Origin: Sphaerisporangium rhizosphaerae
Lineage (GTDB): Bacteria > Actinomycetota > Actinomycetes > Streptosporangiales > Streptosporangiaceae
Length of the DNA: 64,000 nucleotides
Assembly: GCF_042665155.1 (NCBI RefSeq)
Contig: NZ_JBHTCG010000006.1
Location: forward strand, 1 to 64,000
Direction: 5' to 3'
A program made the position numbers and the translations under genes. The notes under the pieces are model-generated. The model was given only the letters and a program-made list of their open reading frames with translations. It had not been told where the DNA came from and ran no database searches. This document shows positions 53,605 through 63,006 of this stretch, in pieces (positions within the stretch are counted from its first letter, which is position 1; each line of letters starts with the position of its first letter).

Positions 53605-54438
53605 ATGCGTTTTCGAGCCGTCCTCTCGGTGCTGGCCGGCGCGGTGCTGATCACCTCAGCCCTCACCGGCACCGCGCGGGCCGAGACCTCGCCGCAGGGG
53701 GCGAACGACTGGGCCTGCCGGCCGGCCTCGGCCCATCCGCGCCCGGTGGTCCTGGTCCACGGCACCTTCGCGAACATGGCCGTCAACTGGCCGGCGATCT
53801 CGCCGGTGCTCAGGCGGGCCGGGTACTGCGTCTTCGCGCTGGACTACGGCGGCACGCCGGGCGCGCTCATCCAGGGCACCGGCGACCTCGCCCGCTCCGC
53901 GCAGCAGCTCTCGGCCTTCGTCGACCGCGTGCTCGCGGCCACCGGGGCGCAGCGGGTCGACATCGTGGGGCACTCCCAGGGCGGCATGATGCCGCGCCAC
54001 TACCTGAAGTTCCTCGGGGGAGCGGCCAAGGTGCGCAAGCTGGTCGGCATCGCGCCGTCCAACCACGGCACCACACTCAGCGGCCTGGTGACGCTGGGGA
54101 ACCTGCTCGGCCTGACCGGGCCGATCACCGACGCCTGCCCCGCGTGCGGTCAGCAGATGGCCGGCTCGGCGTTCCTGGCGGCCCTGAACTCCGGCGGCGA
54201 GACCGTTCCCGGTGTGGAGTACGCCGTGATCGCCACGCGCTACGACGAGGTGGTCACGCCCTACGGCTCGGGCTACCTCAGCGGCCCGGGCGTGCGCAAC
54301 GTGCTGGTGCAGGAGGTCTGCCCGCTGGACTTCAGCGCCCATCTCGGCGTCATCCTCGACCCCGTGGTGCAGCGGCTGGTGCTGGACGAACTCGGGGCGC
54401 CGCGCGGGCGGGTCAACTGCCTCAACCCCCTCGGCTGA
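53605..54438 (+). CDS. secreted lipase/esterase (class 2, alpha/beta hydrolase)
   Basis: 277 residues. Signal peptide (about 1-26, cut near ARA-ET), then VVLVHGTFANMAVNW oxyanion region, nucleophile Ser in GHSQGGMMPR, Asp near YDEVVTP and His in CPLDFSAHLG. Similar to Streptomyces extracellular EstA/LipA-type lipases. GGGAA five bases before the ATG. Lone gene with a terminator after it. Confidence 0.9.
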   Translation: MRFRAVLSVLAGAVLITSALTGTARAETSPQGANDWACRPASAHPRPVVLVHGTFANMAVNWPAISPVLRRAGYCVFALDYGGTPGALIQGTGDLARSAQQLSAFVDRVLAATGAQRVDIVGHSQGGMMPRHYLKFLGGAAKVRKLVGIAPSNHGTTLSGLVTLGNLLGLTGPITDACPACGQQMAGSAFLAALNSGGETVPGVEYAVIATRYDEVVTPYGSGYLSGPGVRNVLVQEVCPLDFSAHLGVILDPVVQRLVLDELGAPRGRVNCLNPLG

Positions 54439-54450
54439 GGCACCTCAGGG

Positions 54451-54478
54451 CCGGCCTCGCCGAGCGCGGCGAGGCCGG
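54451..54478. terminator. terminator between lipase and GroES-like genes
   Basis: Perfect 12-bp arms CCGGCCTCGCCG/CGGCGAGGCCGG with loop AGCG between convergent genes. No T-run. Confidence 0.85.
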
Positions 54479-54510
54479 GCTACAGATACAGACCGGGCTA
54501 CAGATACAGG
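54475..54510. repeat. 18-bp tandem duplication at the GroES-like stop codon
   Basis: Two adjacent 18-bp copies of CCGGGCTACAGATACAG plus one differing base (17/18 identical). The second copy holds the stop codon; the first reproduces the last four codons and stop just beyond it. Confidence 0.85.
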
Positions 54511-54818
54511 CCGGTGCCCTGCTCGGACTGCGGGGTGGCGATGGCGTGCAGGTCGCGCTCGCGCATGACCAGGTAGACCTGGCCGTGGACCTCGACCTCG
54601 TATTGGTCCTCGGCGTTGAACAGCACCTTGTCGCCCACCTTCACCAGGCGGGCGCTCGCGCCGACGCCGCACACCTCGCCCCAGATGAGGCGGTTGGCCA
54701 TCTTGACGGTGGCCGGGATGACGATGCCCGCCGAGCTTCGGCGCTCCTCGGACTCCGGCTCGACCTTGACCATGACGCGATCATGGAGCATCTGGATCTC
54801 GAACTTCGGGTCAGCCAC
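54498..54818 (-). CDS. GroES-like co-chaperonin
   Basis: 106 residues with the Cpn10 fold sequence: LHDRVMVKVEPE, SSAGIVIPATVKM (mobile-loop area), GEVCGVG, VKVGDKVLFNAEDQYEVEV, and RERDLHAIA. Not next to a groEL gene. Divergent paralogues of GroES occur in actinomycetes; whether it pairs with a GroEL is unknown. It ends in an 18-bp tandem duplication. Confidence 0.85.
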   Translation of the reverse strand: MADPKFEIQMLHDRVMVKVEPESEERRSSAGIVIPATVKMANRLIWGEVCGVGASARLVKVGDKVLFNAEDQYEVEVHGQVYLVMRERDLHAIATPQSEQGTGLYL

Positions 54819-54923
54819 ATCTGAAGCTTATTCGGCCCGGGCGTGAACGGTGACCCACAGTGCGGACCGACTCCAGAGAGCGCTCTCCCTCCGGTGATCG
54901 GTAAGGTGACCGCAGGAGGCACC

Positions 54924-55484
54924 ATGAACCAGGATTTCAGCGGCTGGCAGTGGACCAACGAGCCCGCGAAGTGGTCGGCGGACCCGGCGGACGGCGTACT
55001 GCGGGTGACCGCGGACGCCCGCACCGACCTGTGGCGGGTCACGCACTACGGGTACAGCTATGACACCGGCCACGTCTTCGGCACGCCCGTCGCCGGGGAC
55101 GTTCGCGTCGTCACCACGTTCGTCGCCGACTACGCCGAGCAGTACGACCAGGCGGGCGCCGCGCTGCGCGTCGACGAGGAGAACTGGGTCAAGGCGGGCG
55201 TCGAGTATGTTGACGGGCGCCTCCACGTCGGCGCCGTGGTGACCAGGGGATTCTCCGACTGGTCGGTCACGCCGCTGGACGGCCCCGTCGAGGCGGTGAC
55301 GGTCGAGTTGGTCCGCGAGGGCGACACCGTGATCGTGCGGTACGGCGTCGACGGCGGCGAGCCCGCCATCCTGCTGCGCCTGGCGTACTTCCCGCCCGGC
55401 GTCCCCGCGCTGGCGGGCGTCATGTGCGCCGCGCCCGAGGGCCAGGGCTTCGAGACCCGCTTCACCTCGGTGTCCGTCGCCTGA
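54924..55484 (+). CDS. DUF1349-family protein (concanavalin-like fold)
   Basis: 186 residues. Starts MNQDFSGWQWTNEPAKW and contains GAALRVDEENWVKAGVEYVDG, the typical DUF1349 core, then SDWSVTP and FPPGVPALAGVMCAAP. Cytoplasmic; YesU-like proteins of this group bind or act on carbohydrates. AGGAGG precedes the ATG. Single gene. Confidence 0.88.
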   Translation: MNQDFSGWQWTNEPAKWSADPADGVLRVTADARTDLWRVTHYGYSYDTGHVFGTPVAGDVRVVTTFVADYAEQYDQAGAALRVDEENWVKAGVEYVDGRLHVGAVVTRGFSDWSVTPLDGPVEAVTVELVREGDTVIVRYGVDGGEPAILLRLAYFPPGVPALAGVMCAAPEGQGFETRFTSVSVA

Positions 55485-55721
55485 GACCTCGGGGCCCATC
55501 TGCCGGTGAGGTCCGCTCCGTGCCTGGACAGCGGCCGTAACCCGGATTTAACCCGGTTTGTTCGGTCTTTCCTGGCCAACCTGCCCAAGTGTCAGCCCGT
55601 ACCATGTATATCGTGGTCTTCTGTGATGGCTTGGGAGTGACCGCCGGGTTTGCCGGATGAGTCACCGTGTGCGGCCCGTCGGGGCGCCCGTGCCGGGCCG
55701 TCGGCGAGGGGAGGTGGCACC

Positions 55722-56540
55722 GTGACGGACGAGGCCCCGCGCTTGCGGGCGATCCTGGACACCACGGTGCCCAACCAGGCCCGCATCGCCAACTACTTCC
55801 TCGGCGGCAAGGACAACTTCGCCGCCGACCGGGAGGCCGCGGAGCAGATCCTGGCGGTCGCGCCGGAGATCCGCGTCATGGCGCGCGAGAGTCAGGCCTT
55901 CCACGCCCGCACGGTGCGGTACATGGTGGAGCAGGGCGTCACCCAGTTCCTCAACATCGGCGCCGGCATCCCGTCCGAGAACAACACCCACCAGATCGCC
56001 CGCTCGCTGGCCCCCGAGGCCCGGGTCGTGTACGTCTCCAACGACCCCGTGGTGCTCTCGCACTCCCGCGCGCTGCTGGCCACCGACGCGAAGACCGGGG
56101 TGGTGGAGGGCGACATCATGCACCCCGCCGAGCTCATGGCCGACGCCGGGCTGCGACGGGTGATCGACGTCTCGCGGCCGGTGGGCATCGTGGTGCTCAG
56201 TTCGCTGCAGTTCATCCCCGACGAGGACGACCCGTACAAGCGGGTGGCCGAGCTGCGGGACCTGCTCGCGGCGGGCAGCCATCTGATGATCGTGCACGCG
56301 GTGTTCGACTCCCGGCCCGAGGTGGCGCCGCCGATCGTGAACGTCTACCGGCGGGTCTTCGGCCGCATCGAGGACGCCTCACGCAGGCGCGCCGAGGTCA
56401 TGGGCTTCTTCGACGGGTTCGAGATGGTCGAGCCGGGTCTGGTGTACATCCGCGCCTGGCGCCCGGACAACCCGCTGAACGTCCACAACCCGGACAAGGC
56501 GTGGCTGGTCGGCGGCGTCGGCAGGAAACCGGCCCCCTGA
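55722..56540 (+). CDS. SAM-dependent methyltransferase (PF04672 type)
   Basis: 272 residues. Starts with ARIANYFLGGKDNF, the hallmark of this actinomycete family, and has FLNIGAGIPSENNTH as the SAM-binding loop and YVSNDPVVLSHSRALL. Substrate unknown. GTG start chosen for GGGAGG upstream; the longer frame starts within non-conserved sequence. Two AACCCGG heptads 11 bp apart lie at 55539-55556 in its upstream region. Confidence 0.9.
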   Translation: MTDEAPRLRAILDTTVPNQARIANYFLGGKDNFAADREAAEQILAVAPEIRVMARESQAFHARTVRYMVEQGVTQFLNIGAGIPSENNTHQIARSLAPEARVVYVSNDPVVLSHSRALLATDAKTGVVEGDIMHPAELMADAGLRRVIDVSRPVGIVVLSSLQFIPDEDDPYKRVAELRDLLAAGSHLMIVHAVFDSRPEVAPPIVNVYRRVFGRIEDASRRRAEVMGFFDGFEMVEPGLVYIRAWRPDNPLNVHNPDKAWLVGGVGRKPAP

Positions 56541-56587
56541 CCCTGGCCCCGGACGCACCGGTAGGGGATGGACGTCCCGAACAGTGA

Positions 56588-56613
56588 TCGATCAGCGGCC
56601 GGCCGGTGATCGA
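56588..56613 (+). terminator. hairpin after the methyltransferase gene
   Basis: Arms TCGATCA/TGATCGA (7 bp) with a GC-rich 12-nt loop containing CCGGCCGG, 47 bp past the stop. Confidence 0.5.
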
Positions 56614-56670
56614 CCGCACGGACGCGGTCCCTTACTGTGAGGTGCGTTTCCATGGTGAAAGGTCCGTGAT

Positions 56671-59307
56671 TTGAGGTTCGCCCCCTTTGCTCGTCTGTCC
56701 CGTCCGCTCCGATGGGGGGCACGCTTCCTCACCGCCGTCCTCGTGCTCGCCCTCGTCCTGGCCGGCGCGGGCCTGTGGACGGTGCGGCGATCCTTCCCCC
56801 AGGTCGACGGCGAGCTGCCGCTTCCCGGCCTGAGCGCGCGCGTCACGGTCGTCCGCGACGCCCACGGCATCCCGCAGATCTACGCGAGCACCCCGCGCGA
56901 CCTGTTCATGGCCCAGGGGTACGTCCACGCGCAGGACCGGTTCTGGGAGATGGACTTCCGGCGCAAGACCACCGCCGGCCGGCTGTCGGAGCTGTTCGGC
57001 ACCTCCACGCTGGAGGTGGACAAGGTGGTGCGCACCCTCGGCTGGCGGCGCACGGCCGAGCGGGAGCTGCCGCTGCTCGACCCGCGCACCCGCCAGGCGC
57101 TCGCCGACTACGCGGACGGGGTGAACGCCTGGATGCGGGCGAACGACGGCTTCGCCGCCAGGAGCCTGGAATACGCCGTGCTCAAGCTCACCAACGGCTC
57201 CTACACCCCCGAGCCGTGGAGCCCCGCGGACTCGCTCGCCTGGCTGAAGGCGATGGCCTGGGATCTGCGCTCCAACATGGACGACGAGCTGGAGCGGGCC
57301 CTGGACGCCTCCGTCCTCCCCGTCGAGCGGGTGGACCAGCTCTTCCCCGGCTATCCCTTCGACCGGCACCAGCCCATCGTCACCACGGGCGCCGTCCACG
57401 ACGGCCGCTTCACCACCACCCCGGCGGGCGCGCCCGGCGGGAAGGCCGGCTCCAGGGCGGCGGGGCGGTCGGCGAAGCCCGTGTCGGCCCCGGCGCGGGT
57501 GCTGGCCGACGTGGCGCGCACGCTGCGGGCCGTGCCCTCCCCGCTCGGGACCGGCGGCGCCGACCGCGCCGGCATCGGCTCCAACTCCTGGGTCGTGGGC
57601 GGCGCGCACACCGGCACCGGCAAGCCGCTGCTGGCGAACGACCCGCACCTCGGGCCGCGCATCCCCTCCATCTGGTACCAGGCCGGCCTGCACTGCCGGG
57701 TGAAGTCGGCCGCGTGCCCCTACGACGTCGTCGGGTACACCTTCTCGGGCATGCCCGGGGTCGTCATCGGCCACAACGACCGGGTCGCCTGGGGGTTCAC
57801 CAACCTCGGCCCCGACGTCACCGATCTGTACCTGGAGCGCACCAAGGGCGACACCTACCAGGCGGGGGACTCCTGGCGGCCCATGGAGACCCGCACCGAG
57901 GAGATCAAGGTCGCCGGGCGCCCCGCCGAGCGGCTGACCGTCCGGTCCACCCGGCACGGCCCGATCATCTCCGGGGTGCTCGGCGGCGCCACGAACGCCC
58001 TGCCGGGGGCCGCCGCCAGGGCCGAGGAGGGGGCGCCCGCCGGCGGCCGGCCGGGGAAGGACGGCAGACTCGCGTCCGCCGGGCACGACCTGGAGATCGC
58101 CCTGAGATGGACCGCCCTGGACCCGGGACGCACGGCCGACGCCCTGCTGCTGCTGGACACCGCGACCGACTTCGCGCACTTCCGCACGGCCGCGTCCTTC
58201 TTCGAGGCCCCCGCCCAGAACATGATCTACGCCGACGTCGACGGCAACATCGGCTACCAGGCGCCGGGGCGCATCCCCGTCCGGGAGGCGGGCGACGGCC
58301 GGTGGCCCGCGCGGGGCTGGACCGGCGAGGAGGAGTGGAAGGGGTTCATCCCCTTCGAGGAGCTTCCCATGGCCTACAACCCGCCCGAGGGCTTCATCGC
58401 CACCGCCAACAACGCCGCGACCGGCCCCTCCTACAGCCGCTTCCTCACCTCCGACTGGTCCTACGGCTACCGTTCGCAGCGCATCATCGAGCGCATCAGG
58501 CGGGCGACGGCCAAGGGAAAGATCACCTCGGCCGCCATGGCGGACATCCAGATGGACTCGGCCAACGGCCTGGCGCCCGTCCTGGTGCCGCACCTGCTGC
58601 GGGCCGGCGCGAAGGTGCCCGAGGCGCGGGAACTGCTCGCGGGCTGGGACTTCTCCCAAGGCCGCGACTCCGCGCCCGCCGCCTACTTCAACGCCGTCTG
58701 GCGCCACCTGCTCCAGCGCACCTTCGACGACGACCTGCCGGAGGGCGGCCGGCCCGGCGGCGGCGACCGCTGGTACGAGGTCGTGCGCCCCCTGCTCGAC
58801 CGTCCCGGCGACCCGTGGTGGGACGACGTGCGGACCAAGGACAGGACCGAGACGCGGGACGACATGCTCGTGGCCGCCATGGGCGACGCCGCCGGGGAGC
58901 TTCGCGCCAAGCTGGGCGACTCACCCCGCGACTGGCGGTGGGGTGACCTGCACACCCTGGAGCTGACCAACGAGACGTTCGGCACCTCCGGCATCGGTCC
59001 CGTCGAGTGGCTGTTCAACCGGGGGCCGCTGCGGCTCGGCGGCGGCAAGGACGCCGTCGACGCCACGGGCTGGAACGCCACCACGGGCTACCAGGTGGAC
59101 TGGGTGCCGTCCATGCGGATGGTCGTCGACCTGGCCGACCTGGACCGCTCGCGCTGGTCGAACCTCACCGGCGCCTCCGGGCACGCCTTCCACCGCGACT
59201 ACGACGACCAGGCGGAGCTGTGGGCCGACGGCGCCACCACTCCCATGCGCCAGACCGAACGCGCCGTCCGCGCGGACGCCGCCGACACCCTCACCCTGAC
59301 GCCCTGA
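56671..59307 (+). CDS. penicillin acylase family protein
   Basis: 878 residues from a TTG start with GAAAGG eight bases upstream. N-terminal signal-anchor helix (about 16-37), then an Ntn hydrolase of the penicillin-amidase type: RDAHGIPQIYA, GYVHAQDRFWEMDF, autoproteolysis site with nucleophile Ser304 in GIGSNSWVV, then HNDRVAWGFTN. The precursor is normally cut before Ser304 into two chains. Cleaves amides such as beta-lactam side chains or acyl-homoserine lactones; which one is unknown. Confidence 0.92.
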   Translation: MRFAPFARLSRPLRWGARFLTAVLVLALVLAGAGLWTVRRSFPQVDGELPLPGLSARVTVVRDAHGIPQIYASTPRDLFMAQGYVHAQDRFWEMDFRRKTTAGRLSELFGTSTLEVDKVVRTLGWRRTAERELPLLDPRTRQALADYADGVNAWMRANDGFAARSLEYAVLKLTNGSYTPEPWSPADSLAWLKAMAWDLRSNMDDELERALDASVLPVERVDQLFPGYPFDRHQPIVTTGAVHDGRFTTTPAGAPGGKAGSRAAGRSAKPVSAPARVLADVARTLRAVPSPLGTGGADRAGIGSNSWVVGGAHTGTGKPLLANDPHLGPRIPSIWYQAGLHCRVKSAACPYDVVGYTFSGMPGVVIGHNDRVAWGFTNLGPDVTDLYLERTKGDTYQAGDSWRPMETRTEEIKVAGRPAERLTVRSTRHGPIISGVLGGATNALPGAAARAEEGAPAGGRPGKDGRLASAGHDLEIALRWTALDPGRTADALLLLDTATDFAHFRTAASFFEAPAQNMIYADVDGNIGYQAPGRIPVREAGDGRWPARGWTGEEEWKGFIPFEELPMAYNPPEGFIATANNAATGPSYSRFLTSDWSYGYRSQRIIERIRRATAKGKITSAAMADIQMDSANGLAPVLVPHLLRAGAKVPEARELLAGWDFSQGRDSAPAAYFNAVWRHLLQRTFDDDLPEGGRPGGGDRWYEVVRPLLDRPGDPWWDDVRTKDRTETRDDMLVAAMGDAAGELRAKLGDSPRDWRWGDLHTLELTNETFGTSGIGPVEWLFNRGPLRLGGGKDAVDATGWNATTGYQVDWVPSMRMVVDLADLDRSRWSNLTGASGHAFHRDYDDQAELWADGATTPMRQTERAVRADAADTLTLTP

Positions 59308-59319
59308 GACCCCGGCGGA

Positions 59320-59577
59320 TCAGCCGCCCTGGACGCGGACGCGGATGCGCCGGCAGGTGGCGCAGCGCTGGGTGACCACGTGGCCGATCGCCTCGACGGT
59401 GATCCACTGATGGCGCAGGTGGATCTGTGAGGTGAGGCCGGCCAGGACGCGGGTCACGCCCGCGCCGAGGCCGGGGGAGCCCTCCGTCTCAGGATGCTCG
59501 CTCGCCGGGCGGGGCGCCGAGCCGTCGAGGTGCCGCGATGTCCGGGCGGGTGAGCCTTCGTGCTGCACTGAGGACAT
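59320..59577 (-). CDS. small hypothetical protein with CxxC motif
   Basis: 85 residues starting MSSVQHEGSPART, with low-complexity N-terminus and a C-terminal half containing HLRHQWITVEAIGHVV and CATC. GAGGGG lies 7 bases before the ATG; a longer start at 59610 is possible. Tail to tail with the penicillin acylase gene. No function recognised. Confidence 0.55.
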   Translation of the reverse strand: MSSVQHEGSPARTSRHLDGSAPRPASEHPETEGSPGLGAGVTRVLAGLTSQIHLRHQWITVEAIGHVVTQRCATCRRIRVRVQGG

Positions 59578-59726
59578 GTCCTCGCCCCTCACGTAGGGCC
59601 GTCGGTGCACGGCGCGGCGCGCCGCCGTCCGGGCGGACTCTGCCCGTGGATCGCGACCTCATGCATGACTGGGAAAAGTACCAGGCCAGGCGCCGCCTTC
59701 GGCGGAGGCGGCCCTGCGACCCGCCG

Positions 59727-62108
59727 TCAGCCGCTGGTGACCGAGGAGATCTCGGCCAGCGGGAACTCCAGGTAGTCGCCGGCCTCCTCGCACCAGGCGT
59801 CCAGCACCCCGCGCCGCAGCTCCCCGTGGCTGATGGTCGCGGTGAGGCCGTCGGACAGGGTGATGAGCGCGCGCACACCCCGGTCGACGACGAAGCCGAG
59901 CAGGGACTGCTGGGCGGTCGGCAGCCGGGTGGCCAGGCGGCCGATGACGGCCCACGTCTGGCCGGTGTGCCGTTCCTCCGCGAGAGCGCCCGCCAGCCGC
60001 CGGGCGTGCTCGCGCGGGTCGGGCGGCGGCTCGGCCAGATGCACGTGCGGCTCCTCCAGCTCGGCCACCCGGCCGCCGGGCAGCAGGATGAGCCGCCCGC
60101 CCTGCGGCTCGCGCCTGACCGCGATCTCGCCGCTGTCGTCCACGGGCACCGGCGCGTACCCGGCGTCGCGCAGGGCGGCGAGCGTGCGCGCGGCCGGGGC
60201 GGCGCCGGCCAGGACGGTCGGGGCCAGCAGCCGCAGGCCGAGCCGGGCCAGGCGGCGGTGGCCGGCGATCTCGGCGAGCAGCGCCGGGTCGGAGCCCTGG
60301 ATGATGCAGCCGACGGTGGTGACGGTGACCTCGCCGTACCGGCGGGCGACGTCTCTGACGAGGTAGGTGAGCGGCTGGGGGAGGGTGCCCGCCGCGCTGA
60401 GCTCCTCAAGGAGGGAGTCGGCGGTGTACCCGGCGTCCAGGGCCCGCCGCACGCTCGCGGGGCTGAACCGCCACACCGACGCGGCGCCCTGCGACTCGCG
60501 GTCGGCGGCGCGGTCGAGCAGGCCCGACAGCTCGGCGGCGGGCGGGCCGGTGACGACGGCGGTCAGGTCGGCGCCGAACAGGGCGGTGCGCTGCGCGCCC
60601 GCCAGCGCGTGGACCGAGGACTCGACGAGCCCGGGGGCCCGCTCGACCGCGGGGACGGTCTCGTCCTGCTCGTCTCCGGCCGAGGCCGAGCCGATCGCGG
60701 CCAGGGCCCGTCCGAGGGCGGTGAGGGTGTCGGAGGCGACCAGGCCGAGCAGGCGGGCCTCCGCCAGGACGGCCGGGCAGCACTCGGCCAGCAGGTCGCG
60801 GTCGAGGAGCGGCGCCCGCCAGTGCACGGCCTGCACCAGTTCGGGCATGCTCGCGAAGGCCGCGTCGGGCGGGAGGGTGGCCAGCGTGGCCAGCACGGCC
60901 CAGCGGATGCGCGCCACCGTCTCGCCGGAGGGGTCGTCGCAGAGCACGGTCGGGTATTTCCCGGCGGTGCGCCGCAGGGATGAGCGCTCCATGCGCCACC
61001 ACGCCGCCAGGAGGGCGCGCAGCCGCGTGGGGGCGTCCTCCAGCCGCCAGGCGTCGAACCGCTTGGTCGGCACCAGGCCGCCCGCCGGCTCGTCCAGGGC
61101 GAGCAGCCGGGCGACGGCGCAGGCCTCCAGCAGCAGCCGGGACTCCTCCTCGGTGCAGCCGGTCTCCTTCACGACCCGGCGCACCTCGCGGACCCCGACG
61201 CCGCCGCCCTTGAGCAGCGGCAGCGGGGTCTTGTCGGTGTTCTCCAGCAGCGCGGCGGCCCGGTCGACGGCGTGCGGGGCGGCCAGGCACATCTGGTGGT
61301 CGACGGCCTCGGGGTCCACCGGGACCGTGCCGAGCTGCGGCGGCTCGGGGGTGAAGGGCGCGTGGTAGTCGGGGCCGCGCAGCGCGAGGGCGACCTCGCG
61401 GGGCATCTCGGCGATGTCCCACTGGGTGCGGTAGAGCAGGCCGTGGTCGGCGGCCCACTGCTCGGGGGAGCCCGGGGCGACGAAGCGGTTGCCGTCCACC
61501 CCGCGCACCGGCCCGTCCCAGGCGAACTCGTCCAGCAGGCTGACGGTGCCGTCCGGGGCCTGGCGCAGCAGGGCCGACAACCGGTCGGCGTCGGACAGCA
61601 CGCCGGTGATGCGGGTGATCAGCTGGCGCTTGCCGCCCTGCGAGGCCAGGCCGAGGCCGCGGCTCATGCGGCGCAGCCCGTCGGTGTTGAGCGTCCAGGA
61701 GTCCAGGTAGGACAGCAGAGGGTCGCCGAGCCCGCAGGGGGCCGTCCACCAGCGGGCGACGGCCCCGGCGAGGTGCAGGCGGCCGTCGGGGCCCGGCCAT
61801 GCGAGGGCGTGGTCGAACAGGTCGTCCAGCCAGGGGAGCACCTCGGCGGTGGTGACGCCGAGGAAGCGGGCCAGCTCCTCGGCGTTGGCGCGCTCGCCGA
61901 TGACCAGGCAGGCCTGCAGGATCTCGAGGGGAGGCAGGGGAAGGCCGCGCATGACCTCCATCACCGCGAAGGTGTCGTTCAGACGCCGGGCGAGGGTGTC
62001 CAGGCGGCGGGGCCAGGGCGCGGCGATCGCGTCCGGGCGGTTGGCCAGCAGGCGCGCGAGCCGGTCTTCATCGAGGGTCGTCAACCAGCCGAGCAGGTGA
62101 TCATCCAT
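59727..62108 (-). CDS. XPB/Ssl2-like helicase-associated protein (Helicase_C_3)
   Basis: 793 residues. The C-terminal part (about 580-780) matches the XPB/Ssl2-like domain seen in actinomycetes (LRDAGYAPVPVDDSGEI region, ISHGELRRGVLDAWCEEAGDYL end). No complete helicase motifs are visible. The N-terminus (DDHLLGWLTTLDEDRLARLL) is typical of this family. The ATG at 62108 begins that pattern; AAAGAG precedes it. Probably housekeeping, DNA-associated; role unproven. Confidence 0.85.
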   Translation of the reverse strand: MDDHLLGWLTTLDEDRLARLLANRPDAIAAPWPRRLDTLARRLNDTFAVMEVMRGLPLPPLEILQACLVIGERANAEELARFLGVTTAEVLPWLDDLFDHALAWPGPDGRLHLAGAVARWWTAPCGLGDPLLSYLDSWTLNTDGLRRMSRGLGLASQGGKRQLITRITGVLSDADRLSALLRQAPDGTVSLLDEFAWDGPVRGVDGNRFVAPGSPEQWAADHGLLYRTQWDIAEMPREVALALRGPDYHAPFTPEPPQLGTVPVDPEAVDHQMCLAAPHAVDRAAALLENTDKTPLPLLKGGGVGVREVRRVVKETGCTEEESRLLLEACAVARLLALDEPAGGLVPTKRFDAWRLEDAPTRLRALLAAWWRMERSSLRRTAGKYPTVLCDDPSGETVARIRWAVLATLATLPPDAAFASMPELVQAVHWRAPLLDRDLLAECCPAVLAEARLLGLVASDTLTALGRALAAIGSASAGDEQDETVPAVERAPGLVESSVHALAGAQRTALFGADLTAVVTGPPAAELSGLLDRAADRESQGAASVWRFSPASVRRALDAGYTADSLLEELSAAGTLPQPLTYLVRDVARRYGEVTVTTVGCIIQGSDPALLAEIAGHRRLARLGLRLLAPTVLAGAAPAARTLAALRDAGYAPVPVDDSGEIAVRREPQGGRLILLPGGRVAELEEPHVHLAEPPPDPREHARRLAGALAEERHTGQTWAVIGRLATRLPTAQQSLLGFVVDRGVRALITLSDGLTATISHGELRRGVLDAWCEEAGDYLEFPLAEISSVTSG

Positions 62109-62324
62109 CACAGCTCTTTCAAAGGTCTCGCGGGAGTCACCAAGAAGCAACCGTAATGCAGAGCACCCGCTTGACGGATCGACCTTGCGGAATACACCCC
62201 CGAATCCTTGACGCGTTTCCCACGGCGCGGGACGGTGCGCCGGCCATGGCGGTGGAGGGGGCCGGGCCGCGTCGCCGGTGTCCGGCGCCGCTCACCTGCT
62301 CAGGAGGGCCCCCCGGGACCTCGA

Positions 62325-62846
62325 TCAGCTCTTCAGGACGGCCCACACGACCTTGCCGTAGGGCAGCAGGGGGTTCCACCCCCAGCGCAGGCTCATCGAC
62401 TCGACGATGTGCAGGCCCATGCCGCCGGTCTCCAGCGGCGAGGGGTCGCGCATCACGGGGGCCGCCGACCCCGGGTCGGCGAAGACGCAGCCGACCAGGG
62501 AGCCCATGCGGATCATGGACATGCGGATGGGCTCGCAGACGCTGTGGCGCGGTTCGCACGGACCGGGCATGAGGCCGTGCCGCAGCGCGTTGGTGGCCAG
62601 CTCCGACACCACGAGCTCCATGTCCTGCACCAGGTCGCGCATGCGCCAGCCGATCAGGCTGCCGGCCGCGAAGCTGCGCGCGGAGTGGACGGACTCCGGG
62701 CGGGGAGGCAGCACGAACGTGGCACTCGACGTGCCGGCCTCCGGGGGAGCGAGATCGCGCGCGGGATGAGGCCACCAGCCGATGGGAGGCCACCAGTCGA
62801 ATGCCGACCACTGGTTCGGCCCACGTGTCAGGTCCGTGGAGTGCAC
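62325..62846 (-). CDS. ATP-binding (HATPase_c) anti-sigma-like regulator
   Basis: About 173 residues from a GTG at 62846; the start is uncertain because no good ribosome site is seen and the frame stays open further upstream. The GHKL domain has QDMELVVSELATNALRHG (N-box) and GGMGLHIVESMSLRWGW (G-box). Short soluble kinases like this resemble RsbW/anti-sigma factors. Divergent from an XRE/DUF397 pair, the WhiJ-type context seen many times in actinomycete genomes. Confidence 0.8.
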   Translation of the reverse strand: MHSTDLTRGPNQWSAFDWWPPIGWWPHPARDLAPPEAGTSSATFVLPPRPESVHSARSFAAGSLIGWRMRDLVQDMELVVSELATNALRHGLMPGPCEPRHSVCEPIRMSMIRMGSLVGCVFADPGSAAPVMRDPSPLETGGMGLHIVESMSLRWGWNPLLPYGKVVWAVLKS

Positions 62847-63006
62847 GAGATCATGATGGGCCAAACTCGTGTGCAGGTGCAAGAGCGAATGCACGTGCAG
62901 AAGGGGCGTGCAACCGCTACGGTTGCCCTTGGGAGTGAAACCGAAGGGGGACCTCACGCGCGATCTTTGACAGACTGTGAACCAGTCCACAACCGGAGGA
63001 AAGCAC

